Positions 33,960-41,883 of a stretch of DNA of 64,000 nucleotides are shown here, one piece after another. This stretch comes from Alphaproteobacteria bacterium. Lineage in GTDB: Bacteria > Pseudomonadota > Alphaproteobacteria > G02398745 > G023898745. Positions within the stretch are counted from its first letter, which is position 1; the number at the start of each line of letters is the position of its first letter. A program made the position numbers and the translations under genes. A model generated the notes under the pieces. The model saw only the letters and a list, made by a program, of their open reading frames with translations, had not been told where the DNA came from and did no database searches. The stretch covers positions 496,001 to 560,000 of the forward strand of contig CP060237.1 of assembly GCA_023898745.1 (NCBI GenBank). Direction: 5' to 3'.

Positions 33960-34036
33960 CGTCATCACGAGGAGCGGAGCGACGTGGTGATCCATTGTGG
34001 ATGGCCACACCCGCCTGCGGCGGATTCGCCATGACG
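33960..34036. repeat. Family A element
   Basis: CGTCATCACGAGGAGCG...CGCCATGACG, complete. It starts 7 bases beyond the helicase stop codon. Confidence 0.9.
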
Positions 34037-34043
34037 AGGCTGG

Positions 34044-35942
34044 TTACTCATTCGAAACAAAATAAAATCGATCTTTAGCCCTTGTAATAGCCACATACAA
34101 CAAACGTTCATTTTCTTGTTGCTTGAGCAGTTTTTTTTGCTCTCTGATTTGTGTAATAGACTCATGATAAAGATCAGATGGTGGGGTAGTATAAAGAGAG
34201 TTTGTTGCAATATCATACATAAATGGCTCATATGGTTCTCGGTCATTGCTATCAAATAGATAGACGATTGGAAACTGGAGACCTTTAGCGCTATGAATTG
34301 TCATAAGGGAAACGGCGTTGGTTTCTTTGTCAGACTCATAGTAAATAGCATGATTTTCAAGATATTCTCTCAAAAGGTAAAAGGTTGGTGCTTGTAAATT
34401 GGCCAACACATCTATAAGTGCTATAAACATAGGCTCTGGCACAACATTCATAAGCGCAGCAACCATTTCTGCAACATCGTTAAACTGCATAGGAACACCT
34501 TTTTGCTTTAGCGTAGAGCGTTCATAGAAAAATAAACTGTACGGATCGTTTGGATGATAAATTTGCAGATTAATTAAATGCATAAGTTCTTTTATGAGCG
34601 GTTCATCTTGAAGGGGGTGTTTTTTGTCGACATTTACAGGAATGTTATTTTCCTTTAGGAATTCAAGGGCATTTTCAAATGTTTGATCGCGTTTGCGGAA
34701 TAATAATAGGATATCCTGCGGCTGTATATATCTCGCATCATCCTGGGCGTTCTTATCTCCGTTATCCTGAAGCGCAGCCGAAGGATCTTTTTGCGTGTGA
34801 CTCAGGATGGCGCGGATGTGCCCCAAATCTGACACAACCTCGTAATGACCTTCTCCCTTTCTATGATTTTCTTGCGGTGGAATATTCAAATTTGGACACT
34901 TTTCTTTGGCTAAATCTGTAATGGTTTTTAGTGATCGATAATTGTTTGTAAGTGTTTTTTCTTCAAAGTCACTAATAGATCTCAGATAGTCCTTGAAATC
35001 CTGATAATACTGAGGCGAAGCATCTTGAAAGCTATAAATGCTCTGCTTTTCATCACCTACAACAAAAACGCTTTGTGCATTTTCAATAAGTTTTTTGAAG
35101 AAGATCCACTGATGAAAACTGGTGTCTTGTGCTTCATCTAGTAGTACATGATGAAAATTTTTCGTAGCTTGATAAAGATTTGCAGGATCATTGAGTAATT
35201 CCGTTGCTTCTAGAATAAGATCATTAAAATCATATCCATTTTTGAGTTCAAGATAATGCTTCATAATATGATTTATATGATATAAAAGCTTATAGTTTTT
35301 CTCCATCCACTCATGCGTTTTGATGTTTTGAACTTGCTGATAAACTTGTTCAGCCTGGGCTGCAAGCGCAGGCGCAAGCTTTTTGCGCACAGTGCCTTTG
35401 GTTGTAAGGTAGAGATCTGGATGTTCCACAGGCTCTGGTGCAGTTTGCTCTTTATAAAGAAATGTTGCGACAGGGGTGCGTGTTTTATACAAAACTTTTT
35501 TAATGAGACTAAGAAAATGGTAATAAGAATATTGATTACTCAATTCTTTAGCTGCAGCTGGATTTTCTTGAAAATATTTTGAAACAGCTTTTCTAAGGAT
35601 TATTTCTTGATCATAATCATCAAAAATCCGAGGGATTTCTATGTTTTTAATGGATTGGACGATGTTTTGTGCCACGCTATGAATGGTTTTAATTTGTAGA
35701 TCGGTTGAGGGCGTCATGGCGAGCGAAGCGTAGTCATCCATTAGATCACCACGGAGCGAAGCTCCTCGTGATGACGTTGCGCTTTGGATGCGCTCCTGCA
35801 TTTCCCTTGCTGCATTATTTGTAAACGTAATACATAAAATATTCTGTGGTTTCACACCTTTATTCAGTAACTCTAAGCACTGATTTTTTAAGGCTGTCGT
35901 TTTTCCAGTCCCAGCAGATGCGTTAATCCAAGTGGCTTTCAT
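34044..35942 (-). CDS. UvrD/AddA-like superfamily 1 helicase, short, with two inserted repeats
   Basis: ATP-driven DNA strand separation, probably in double-strand-break repair. Motifs are in order: Walker A NASAGTGKTT (8-16), ITFTNNAAREM, FNDLILEAT, DEAQD, VVGDEKQSIYSFQDA, MTIHSAKGLQFPIVYL and YVAITRAKDRFY. NASAGTGKT and GDEKQSIYSFQDA are AddA-like. At 632 residues (start MKATW) it is about half of a normal AddA and lacks the C-terminal nuclease region. It ends directly before a family A repeat. A family A element is inserted in frame at 35712-35776 (about residues 56-77, between motifs I and Ia/Ib), and a short B element at 34760-34812. No addB is present. Confidence 0.85.
   Translation of the reverse strand: MKATWINASAGTGKTTALKNQCLELLNKGVKPQNILCITFTNNAAREMQERIQSATSSRGASLRGDLMDDYASLAMTPSTDLQIKTIHSVAQNIVQSIKNIEIPRIFDDYDQEIILRKAVSKYFQENPAAAKELSNQYSYYHFLSLIKKVLYKTRTPVATFLYKEQTAPEPVEHPDLYLTTKGTVRKKLAPALAAQAEQVYQQVQNIKTHEWMEKNYKLLYHINHIMKHYLELKNGYDFNDLILEATELLNDPANLYQATKNFHHVLLDEAQDTSFHQWIFFKKLIENAQSVFVVGDEKQSIYSFQDASPQYYQDFKDYLRSISDFEEKTLTNNYRSLKTITDLAKEKCPNLNIPPQENHRKGEGHYEVVSDLGHIRAILSHTQKDPSAALQDNGDKNAQDDARYIQPQDILLLFRKRDQTFENALEFLKENNIPVNVDKKHPLQDEPLIKELMHLINLQIYHPNDPYSLFFYERSTLKQKGVPMQFNDVAEMVAALMNVVPEPMFIALIDVLANLQAPTFYLLREYLENHAIYYESDKETNAVSLMTIHSAKGLQFPIVYLFDSNDREPYEPFMYDIATNSLYTTPPSDLYHESITQIREQKKLLKQQENERLLYVAITRAKDRFYFVSNE
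34760..34812. repeat. Family B element, shortened, in frame in the helicase gene
   Basis: CGTTATCCTGAAGCGC...CTCAGGATGGCG. It is translated on the minus strand inside a linker of the helicase. Confidence 0.8.
35712..35776. repeat. Family A element in frame in the helicase gene
   Basis: CGTCATGGCGAGCG...CTCGTGATGACG. Read on the minus strand it gives SSRGASLRGDLMDDYASLAMT, similar to the peptide inserted in UvrA. Confidence 0.9.
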
Positions 35943-36057
35943 TTTTATATATATCAATTATTCATGTTTAGTATAAGATTTTTAAGATGAAAAAATAACT
36001 TGCTTATAAATTTAAGATTTCTATAAAATGAGGTTCAAGTTTCGTGATTTAATAAAG

Positions 36058-36387
36058 ATGTTTTCAGTTTTTGTATTAGGTGCTTCAGATTTTTCACAGA
36101 ACGAGGTTAGGGTAAGTATACATACAGGTACTCATGAGTGGGTTGTGCATTCCAATTGGACATGTTTGCAATTTTTTGAAAATTTTATAAAAAAGTTTGC
36201 TCCCCAGGAGTCTTTTGGATTGTGGATCTTAAGAGGTGCTTTTGAGGAGTGTCTGATTAATGGGCATGAAATAGCGACTCAAAAGAATACCTTGATAAAT
36301 GATACTCCGTGGGGAAAGTTTTTGTTTAAAACAAAAAAAGATCAGCAAATAAAAATTACAGTTTGTGATAAGTTTGAACGAAAATGA
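36058..36387 (+). CDS. Small predicted exported protein of unknown function
   Basis: About 109 residues from the ATG at 36058 (MFSVFVLGASDFSQNE); an earlier ATG at 36028 would add ten basic residues. The later start is favoured because it reproduces the short hydrophobic start and even the ASDFS sequence of the 2100 product. The remainder is mixed strand and helix (VSIHTGTHEWVVHSNWTCL) with no family I recognise. It converges on the Hcp-like gene at 36406. Confidence 0.6.
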   Translation: MFSVFVLGASDFSQNEVRVSIHTGTHEWVVHSNWTCLQFFENFIKKFAPQESFGLWILRGAFEECLINGHEIATQKNTLINDTPWGKFLFKTKKDQQIKITVCDKFERK

Positions 36388-36405
36388 CAATTTTTATTTA
36401 CTGCA

Positions 36406-36975
36406 TTATGCAGAGACTTTACCTGAATGTACCTCAACTTCATATGACACAAGGCCAGATTTTGCCCCAGTCGCATCAAATACATTCTCTGTCACACGTA
36501 ATTTGTTAAAACGAAACACAATGGCAATTTCTTTTCCGCCAATGATCTCAGTATGATCAATGTACGCATTGTAGTAAGAAAATTCTTTTTGCACAGAGAT
36601 ATCATCTCCGACACTCTTAAGCTTACGAATTGTAACGTGTTCTATTCGTGTGCGCTTAGATTCTTTATCCAGGATTCTGGTATAAGCTTTGTTTGCAGGC
36701 ACAACAATAAGCGCTTTGCTAAACTTAATTGCAGACTCATCTTCATGCGCGCCTACAGAGCCTTTGCTCAAGGAGGATACGCTTTGTGTAAAGGCATAAA
36801 CAGGTCCGAAGTTCTCCAAATCTCCTTTTAATTCTGAATGAAATACATCATCCATTTGTATAACCCATCCAGGCACACCATGAAACCCTTCCACTTTGGC
36901 TTTTTGATACCAGTCAAGGTATTTGGCTGTGACATCCTTGCCATGGAAATCAATCTTTACTTCTGATTCAGACAT
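36406..36975 (-). CDS. Hcp-like protein 1 (type VI secretion tube family, tentative)
   Basis: 189 residues. With the products at 40084 and 59810 it shares an N-terminal motif (IDFHGKDVTAKYLDWYQKA, then WVIQMDDVF) and a C-terminal pattern. By eye the C-terminal half follows Hcp: IEHVTIRKLKSVG, then FSYYNAYIDHTEIIGGKEIAIVFRFNKLRVTENVFDATGAKSGLVSYEVEV, compared with LTIRKAGG ... TLKEVLVSSV ... TLNFAQVQVDY ... in known Hcp. Hcp forms the tube of the type VI secretion needle and is itself secreted. No other type VI gene is in the window. No signal peptide, which fits. Confidence 0.5.
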   Translation of the reverse strand: MSESEVKIDFHGKDVTAKYLDWYQKAKVEGFHGVPGWVIQMDDVFHSELKGDLENFGPVYAFTQSVSSLSKGSVGAHEDESAIKFSKALIVVPANKAYTRILDKESKRTRIEHVTIRKLKSVGDDISVQKEFSYYNAYIDHTEIIGGKEIAIVFRFNKLRVTENVFDATGAKSGLVSYEVEVHSGKVSA

Positions 36976-37065
36976 TGTGTGTGTTATGAATAACTTTGAA
37001 GAATAAAAGGGGGAGCAGTATTAATTTTTGGTTAATACGCATCAGTGCGTCATGGCAAGTATTTG

Positions 37066-37341
37066 CTATCTCAGAATGATAACCTTCTCATCTTTCTTCG
37101 CATAACCCAAAACTACTCTTGCGCGTTCAGACAAAAGATCTCCATCTACATTACCTGGCTCTAAAAGTGTAACCATATGTTTTAATTCGTTCTTTTGTTC
37201 TGTTGATTTTTTCAATCTTACTTCGTTATAGGCAATCTCTCGTTTGAGGTGATGCCAAGACATCAAGCCATACTGCCCACTAATAAGATGGAATAAAAAG
37301 TATACACCGAATACAAAGGCAATGCCTTTAAATAATTTCAT
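37066..37341 (-). CDS. ftsB: Cell-division protein FtsB/DivIC family
   Basis: FtsB links FtsL and FtsQ in the divisome. The 91-residue product has one N-terminal membrane helix (GIAFVFGVYFLFHLISG), the family sequence YGLMSWHHLKREIAYNEVRLKKS forming a coiled coil, and a short C-terminal part ending LLSERARVVLGYAKKDEKVIIL, typical of the septum formation initiator family. In alphaproteobacteria the gene often sits before pdhA or after eno; here it stands alone. Confidence 0.85.
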   Translation of the reverse strand: MKLFKGIAFVFGVYFLFHLISGQYGLMSWHHLKREIAYNEVRLKKSTEQKNELKHMVTLLEPGNVDGDLLSERARVVLGYAKKDEKVIILR

Positions 37342-37410
37342 ATGCCTTTTTGAAGCATTTCATTTCTAGGTTAATGTATCAAATTTTGCTATAGTTTCAT
37401 AGAAGAATGA

Positions 37411-37492
37411 CGTCATCCTGAGCCCAAGGCGAAGGATCTTCTCATAGCAAAACTCAGGAAGATCCTTCGTCACTTCTTTCCTCAGAATGACG
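37411..37492. repeat. Family B element
   Basis: CGTCATCCTGAGCCC...CTCAGAATGACG, placed just before holC. Confidence 0.85.
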
Positions 37493-37508
37493 GAGTGTAA
37501 GAGGTTCC

Positions 37509-37922
37509 GTGGAAACAACAATTTACAAAGTCGATGACGCGTTAGATTTTGCTGTGAAATTTTTATATAAACTTTATGAAAAAAATCATCGTGTGATGGT
37601 GTTATATCAAGATGAAGAGTTTGCAAACGAATTAGATCGTGTTTTATGGATCTTTAAACAAAGCGCTTTTGTGCCGCATGTTAAAGAAGATAGTCAGTTG
37701 GCTGAGATGACGCCTATTGTTTTAGCAAAGCAGAATGCGGCAAATATCAATAAAGCAGACGTTGTTTTGATGTTTAATCAGCTTGATGTGCCCGGAGAAT
37801 ACAGCAGGGTTGTGAAAGTTTTTGATGATCGGGCATTATATGAACAAGCCAAACAAAAGGATAAAAGCGCAATATGTTGGGTTCAAAAAGATGAAAAGTG
37901 GGAAAAAGAAGCAAACGGTTAG
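37509..37922 (+). CDS. holC: DNA polymerase III subunit chi
   Basis: Chi connects the clamp loader to single-strand-binding protein. The 137-residue product starts at GTG after AAGAGG. Family features are YKVDDALDFAVKFLYKLYEKNHRVMVLYQDEE, LDRVLWIFKQSAFVPH and the late VFDDRALYEQAK. Length is normal. Its last 32 bases overlap lolD in another frame, so the two are coupled. Confidence 0.88.
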   Translation: METTIYKVDDALDFAVKFLYKLYEKNHRVMVLYQDEEFANELDRVLWIFKQSAFVPHVKEDSQLAEMTPIVLAKQNAANINKADVVLMFNQLDVPGEYSRVVKVFDDRALYEQAKQKDKSAICWVQKDEKWEKEANG

Positions 37923-38562
37923 TCTTGAAGCAAAAAATTTATACAAAATCATCGATGGTGTAGAGATTTTGCGTGATATCAATCTCAAGATTTATTCTGG
38001 TGAAAAAATAGCTTTTATAGGCGAAAGCGGGGCTGGGAAAACAACTTTATTACAAATTTTGGGACTGTTGGATTCTTTGACCTCAGGCGAATTGATGATT
38101 TTAGGCAAATCTGTTGCTTGCATGAAGGATACAGAAAAAACAGATCTAAGACTCCGCAATATTGGATTTGTATACCAGCAACATCATTTGATTGAAGAGT
38201 TAACGGTTAGGGAAAATATCCTACTACCTTTGCGTATTGCGCAAAAAGATCATGAAAAAGATATATTAGACTTGGTTGAGAAGCTTGGATTATCAAGTCT
38301 ATTAGATCGCATGCCGCACACGCTATCAGGCGGTGAAAAACAGCGCGTGTCTATTTTGCGTGCTGCAGCAAACTTTCCAAACATTTTATTGGCAGATGAG
38401 CCAACGGGTAATCTTGATACAGCAAATGCTGATGCCGCGATGGATCTGTTTCTCACATTGGTAAAACGCTACAAAATGACGGTTGTTATAGTGACGCATA
38501 ATCTCGAAATTGCAAAGCGTATGGATCGTGTGATTCAAATGAAAGATGGTGTTTTTGTGTAA
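37891..38562 (+). CDS. lolD: Lipoprotein-releasing ABC transporter ATPase LolD
   Basis: LolD powers release of lipoproteins from the inner membrane with LolC/E. From the ATG at 37891 (MKSGKKKQTVSLEA) the product is 223 residues. Walker A is GESGAGKTT (about 44-52), the signature LSGGEKQR is at about 146, and Walker B LLADEPTGNLDT is typical of the LolD/MacB group. An earlier in-frame ATG at 37822 lies deep in holC and is rejected. lolC/E are not adjacent. The lipoproteins BamD, BamE, RlpA and the 38611 product are likely clients. Confidence 0.88.
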   Translation: MKSGKKKQTVSLEAKNLYKIIDGVEILRDINLKIYSGEKIAFIGESGAGKTTLLQILGLLDSLTSGELMILGKSVACMKDTEKTDLRLRNIGFVYQQHHLIEELTVRENILLPLRIAQKDHEKDILDLVEKLGLSSLLDRMPHTLSGGEKQRVSILRAAANFPNILLADEPTGNLDTANADAAMDLFLTLVKRYKMTVVIVTHNLEIAKRMDRVIQMKDGVFV

Positions 38563-38610
38563 ATCCACCAAATCTTGTACACTAAAGTAGGCGATTTAAA
38601 ATGTTTTTAT

Positions 38611-39270
38611 ATGAAAAACATGATGAATCGTCATCCTGAGCCGGAGGTGAAGGATCTTTCTGAGACTGTTTCAAAGAGATCCTTCATTACTTCGCTCCTA
38701 GGGATGACGAGTATGTTACTTATTTTCACTACGGGCTGTACGCTTATTAATGAGCCATCAGATTCCATAAAAGAATTTGTTATACAATCTGAGCACGTTC
38801 TGCCTGTCAAAGTGAGGAATGAACGTGTAACTGTGCATGTGGTGAGCGATATTCCAACGGATCGACCATACATAAAAATGAATACGCGTGTGATGAAAAG
38901 TATTGCGGGTGCCCAATGGCATGAAAGCTTACCGATTATGATTGAGAAAACAATCGCACAAAATTTGCAGGATGCGGGGTTTGCAACCTATAGAAATCTG
39001 AGTGCGCAAGGTGATATTTATATGAAAATCACTATTCGACATTTTGGATTAGAGTGTTATGAAAAAACCAAACATCATACGGGCAAGAAGATTCATGCTG
39101 CTTATTTTGTGGAAGTTTATGATAAGCCAAGAGGTCGACTTGCTAAGAGTCAATTATTTGAAGTGTTCGAAGATTATGAATGGGTCAATGACGAAAAATA
39201 TATTGAATCTCTCAATATGAGGCACGAGATCCTTGTAAAACGCATATATGATTGGGTGTTTGAGGAATAA
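38611..39270 (+). CDS. ABC-transport auxiliary lipoprotein (PqiC/Mla type) with a repeat inside its signal peptide
   Basis: About 219 residues. The region VVSDIPTDRPYIKMNTRVMKSIAGAQWHESLPIMIEKTIAQNLQDAGF matches the auxiliary lipoprotein family of phospholipid-type ABC transporters (P.YL.T.R......Y....W...LP..i...l...L...G). The N-terminus is MKNMMN, then a 27-codon family B element (38629-38709), then SMLLIFTTGC, with the lipobox Cys at residue 43. Removing the 81 bases would leave an ordinary 16-residue lipoprotein signal. Whether the interrupted signal still works is unclear; the second half alone has ATG codons (LGMTSMLL) that could give a short signal. Confidence 0.75.
   Translation: MKNMMNRHPEPEVKDLSETVSKRSFITSLLGMTSMLLIFTTGCTLINEPSDSIKEFVIQSEHVLPVKVRNERVTVHVVSDIPTDRPYIKMNTRVMKSIAGAQWHESLPIMIEKTIAQNLQDAGFATYRNLSAQGDIYMKITIRHFGLECYEKTKHHTGKKIHAAYFVEVYDKPRGRLAKSQLFEVFEDYEWVNDEKYIESLNMRHEILVKRIYDWVFEE
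38629..38709. repeat. Family B element in frame in a lipoprotein signal sequence
   Basis: CGTCATCCTGAGCCG...CTAGGGATGACG is exactly 81 bases (27 codons), located between the basic n-region and the hydrophobic core. Confidence 0.9.
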
Positions 39271-39289
39271 CTCAGTCATGGGGGGGAGT

Positions 39290-39366
39290 CTTCATTGCGA
39301 ACGTTCATTAGAACGCGCGGCAATCCATAATCGATCACCACGCAGCTCAGCTCCTCGTGATGGCGA
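39290..39366. repeat. Hybrid palindromic element (CATTGCGA half plus family A half)
   Basis: A left hairpin CATTGCGAACGTTC...GCGGCAATCC is joined to a family A right half (GATCACCACGC...CTCGTGATGGCG). The same left hairpin recurs at 55423. Confidence 0.75.
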
Positions 39367-39450
39367 GCTTCCGTGTTTCTAAAAATAATTCGTGACTTTT
39401 TCGACTTTCTGTGATATAATATAGCTAATAAAATTTATTATTCTATATTT

Positions 39451-40008
39451 ATGACATACATCATCTTATCTTGCAGTTTAAGTCAAAACAGTTTTGGTGA
39501 TAAGATTGGGAGATATATTGAGGAAAAATATGAACAGTTTGAGCTCATTAACGTTAGTGAATGTGAATTTGGTTTGTGTGATGGGTTTGATGGGAAGGCG
39601 TTTGAGAATCCCAAACTTTTAACATTGCAGAAAAAGTTAGAGAAAGCATTGGGTGTTATTATTATTTCACCAATCTATAATTTTGATGTATCTGCAACAT
39701 GCAAAAACCTCATGGACCTCCTCAGCAAGCCATACAAAGATATCTTATCAGGAAAATCCTTATACCATAAGGTTATTTCTTTCATAGGCACTTGTTGTTT
39801 TGGTCACAGCTATATGGCGCCCTTGAATTTTTTAGCAAATACAATGTTGGCGCATGAAGCCTTTATTTTTCCTAAATACACCCTTGTTACAAAAGATATG
39901 CCTGAAGCGAGATATCAAAATTGCGTGGATAAAATGTTAGGCAGTTTTATCAGGATGAGTGAATCTTTGAGAGGGTATATTTCTGAGGATTTATGCGAAG
40001 AGAATTAA
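39451..40008 (+). CDS. NADPH-dependent FMN reductase-like flavoprotein
   Basis: 185 residues with the flavodoxin-like fold of the NADPH:FMN reductase family. The phosphate-binding start is IILSCSLSQNSFGDKI, and the flavin loop is GVIIISPIYNFDVSATCKNLMDLL (usual pattern P.YN...pa.lKn.iD). Expected to bind FMN and reduce quinones, azo dyes or flavins using NAD(P)H; the true substrate is unknown. A TATAAT lies at 39415-39420 with a weak -35. Single gene between repeats. Confidence 0.8.
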   Translation: MTYIILSCSLSQNSFGDKIGRYIEEKYEQFELINVSECEFGLCDGFDGKAFENPKLLTLQKKLEKALGVIIISPIYNFDVSATCKNLMDLLSKPYKDILSGKSLYHKVISFIGTCCFGHSYMAPLNFLANTMLAHEAFIFPKYTLVTKDMPEARYQNCVDKMLGSFIRMSESLRGYISEDLCEEN

Positions 40009-40011
40009 GTG

Positions 40012-40094
40012 CGTCATCCTGAGCCGAAGACGAAGGATCTTCTTTAGTTTATCTCAGGAAGATCCTTTACTCGCTACGCTCATTCAGGATGACG
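40012..40094. repeat. Family B element that supplies the C-terminus of Hcp-like 2
   Basis: CGTCATCCTGAGCCG...TTCAGGATGACG. Read on the minus strand its edge encodes the last residues and the TGA of the 40084 gene. Confidence 0.9.
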
Positions 40095-40662
40095 GCGCGC
40101 CTGAAGCCCAAGCAAAGTTCGCTGTATCAAAGAACAGCTCATAACTGCTTTTTCCAATTTTTGTATTCATTTCATCATAAAGGATGTTTGTAATCACAAT
40201 AGATTTTGGACTTAACAGTAGTATAATTTCTTTTGAATTTTCCAAACTAATATGATCAATATGGCTATGAAAAAAACGAAAATGTGTTTTTTCTACAAGT
40301 TTTCCATCCTTGCCTGGCGTTAACATAAAAATATCCGCTTCTTGCAAAATCGTTCTTGAGGTATGCCAAAACATCAAAAGAGGGTAGTATAAATTCATAG
40401 GCAGGATAATCATTACTTTATCCAGTTGAATAGATGCATCTAACTGCATTTGCATGGTTTTAGAGTAATTTCCAAAGGCGGACGTAGATAGGTTCATACC
40501 AATAACAGGGCCACACTCTTCAAAATTGTTAATTGAAGATTTAAAAACATTATCATGATGAATGACACAATTTGGGCGTGTGAGTTTTTTATCCAAAGAT
40601 TTTTTATACCAATCAAGGTAATCGCATGAATATTCTTTGTTGCGGTACTTTATGGACGGCAT
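40084..40662 (-). CDS. Hcp-like protein 2 (tentative)
   Basis: 192 residues. It shares YSCDYLDWYKKSLDKK, CVIHHDNVFKSSI and FFHSHIDHISLENSKEIILLLSPKSIVITNILYDEMNTKIGKSSYEL with the products at 36406 and 59810. The central part is diverged. The family resembles Hcp tube proteins of type VI secretion (see the 36406 entry), but I could not test this. The final residues PSS and the TGA come from a family B element, so the reading frame has been re-ended by the repeat. Confidence 0.5.
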   Translation of the reverse strand: MPSIKYRNKEYSCDYLDWYKKSLDKKLTRPNCVIHHDNVFKSSINNFEECGPVIGMNLSTSAFGNYSKTMQMQLDASIQLDKVMIILPMNLYYPLLMFWHTSRTILQEADIFMLTPGKDGKLVEKTHFRFFHSHIDHISLENSKEIILLLSPKSIVITNILYDEMNTKIGKSSYELFFDTANFAWASGAPSS

Positions 40663-40769
40663 AACACGTCTTTATTTTTAGTGTTGCCCTTCGTTTCTTA
40701 AGAAAAGGTATATTTTTTGTATCAAATTATGTCAGAATAAACAAAAGAGGTAATTTTTTTGGAGGTGAA

Positions 40770-41093
40770 ATGGCTATTATAGATATTAAATCAAAAGGGG
40801 ATTTTGAAAAGGAAGTTTTACATGCGAGTAAGCCTGTTATTGTAGATTTTTGGGCGCAATGGTGTGGGCCATGTAAAGTTATGTTGCCAATTCTAGAAGA
40901 AGCAGCAAAAGAAATGCCAGATTTTAAATTTGTAAAATTAAATATTGAAGATTGTCCTGAAGTGGCAAAAGAATATGATATTACAAGCATTCCAACAATC
41001 ATTATCTTTGAAGATGGAAAGATCAAGGATCGTCATATCGGATTGTTTCCAACACAACAAAAATTAAAGGGTTGGGCGCAGGCCGTTGAATAA
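40770..41093 (+). CDS. trxA: Thioredoxin
   Basis: Cytosolic disulfide reductase, the usual donor for ribonucleotide reductase and peroxiredoxins. The 107-residue product has the active site WAQWCGPCK (Cys32 and Cys35), the cis-Pro in ITSIPTIIIFEDGK and the normal length. GGAGGTGAA precedes the ATG. Stands alone. Confidence 0.96.
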   Translation: MAIIDIKSKGDFEKEVLHASKPVIVDFWAQWCGPCKVMLPILEEAAKEMPDFKFVKLNIEDCPEVAKEYDITSIPTIIIFEDGKIKDRHIGLFPTQQKLKGWAQAVE

Positions 41094-41103
41094 TTTATAT
41101 TTC

Positions 41104-41180
41104 ACATCCTGAGTCAATAGGCGCAGGATCTTCTGAAAACACACGCTCAAAGAAGTTTCTTTGTTACGTTCAGAAATGTG
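41104..41180. repeat. Family B element, degraded
   Basis: ACATCCTGAGTC...GTTCAGAAATGTG, with several arm mismatches. Confidence 0.7.
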
Positions 41181-41196
41181 GAAGCGGTAGTTTATA

Positions 41197-41556
41197 CTAA
41201 TGAAACGTTTTTGAAACCGGTAAATACGGGTTAAAAAATGGCACGTGCAAGTCGAATTCTTCGCCATTCTCATCTTTTAATGTATAGGTTCCAATTACCA
41301 TGACATCTTTTTCGAATAGAGGAGGGTGGCCGATAATTTCGCATGTATCTCCAGGACATAGTTCAACATCTTTTACATTATCTTCATCAATGCGCTCGAA
41401 CTCACCATCTAAGTTAGGGATTTGCCAATAATTTGACTTCATCATAAGGCGCGATTTTCCAATATTTTCGATTGTTAGATTGTAGCCCCAGGAATTCTCT
41501 TGCAGGGCGAAAGGTTCATATACCACCTTCACAGATTTATCTATCTTTACGAACAT
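41197..41556 (-). CDS. apaG: ApaG/DUF525 family protein
   Basis: ApaG proteins have a fibronectin III-like fold and unknown or phosphate-related function. The 119-residue product follows the family: YNLTIENIGKSRLMMKSNYWQIPNLDG, LCPGDTCEIIGHPPLF and GTYTLKDENGEEFDLHVPFFNPYLP. It is diverged in the GxGVVG region, which here reads RIDEDNVKD. Length is normal. It ends the minus-strand unit after tRNA-Arg. Confidence 0.8.
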   Translation of the reverse strand: MFVKIDKSVKVVYEPFALQENSWGYNLTIENIGKSRLMMKSNYWQIPNLDGEFERIDEDNVKDVELCPGDTCEIIGHPPLFEKDVMVIGTYTLKDENGEEFDLHVPFFNPYLPVSKTFH

Positions 41557-41580
41557 ACCAACCTTTTGTATAAATAAACG

Positions 41581-41657
41581 TGGCGCGCCCGAGAAGATTC
41601 GAACTCCTAACCTTCAGATCCGTAGTCTGACGCTCTATCCAATTGAGCTACGGGCGC
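41581..41657 (-). tRNA. tRNA-Arg, anticodon ACG
   Basis: On the minus strand a full cloverleaf can be drawn: acceptor GCGCCCG/CGGGCGC, D arm GCUC/GAGC, anticodon stem UCAGA/UCUGA with loop CUACGGA (anticodon ACG, reads CGU and by inosine CGC/CGA), and T arm with UUCGAAU. The CCA end is encoded. Confidence 0.97.
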
Positions 41658-41713
41658 ACGTGAGTTATATTAGTCGATTTTGGTTGGATAAAGCAAGGGG
41701 ACGCATGATACGC

Positions 41714-41793
41714 TGTCATCCTGGGATCTTTAGATTGAAGGATCTTCATGAGTTTTGCTGTGAGAATATCCTTCGCCTCGCTCAGGATGGCGC
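41714..41793. repeat. Family B element, degraded left arm
   Basis: CTGTCATCCTGGGATC...GCTCAGGATGGCG. Confidence 0.75.
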
Positions 41794-41883
41794 GAATATA
41801 TTTTTATATATAATTCAAGTATTTAAAAATAAATATTTTTATGAATATAATAATACTATAAAGGTTAGCTAAAATATTTGCAT

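Noticed and set aside
37822..37890. N-terminal extension of LolD
   Set aside because: It overlaps holC in another frame and precedes the conserved LolD start; the ATG at 37891 gives normal length.
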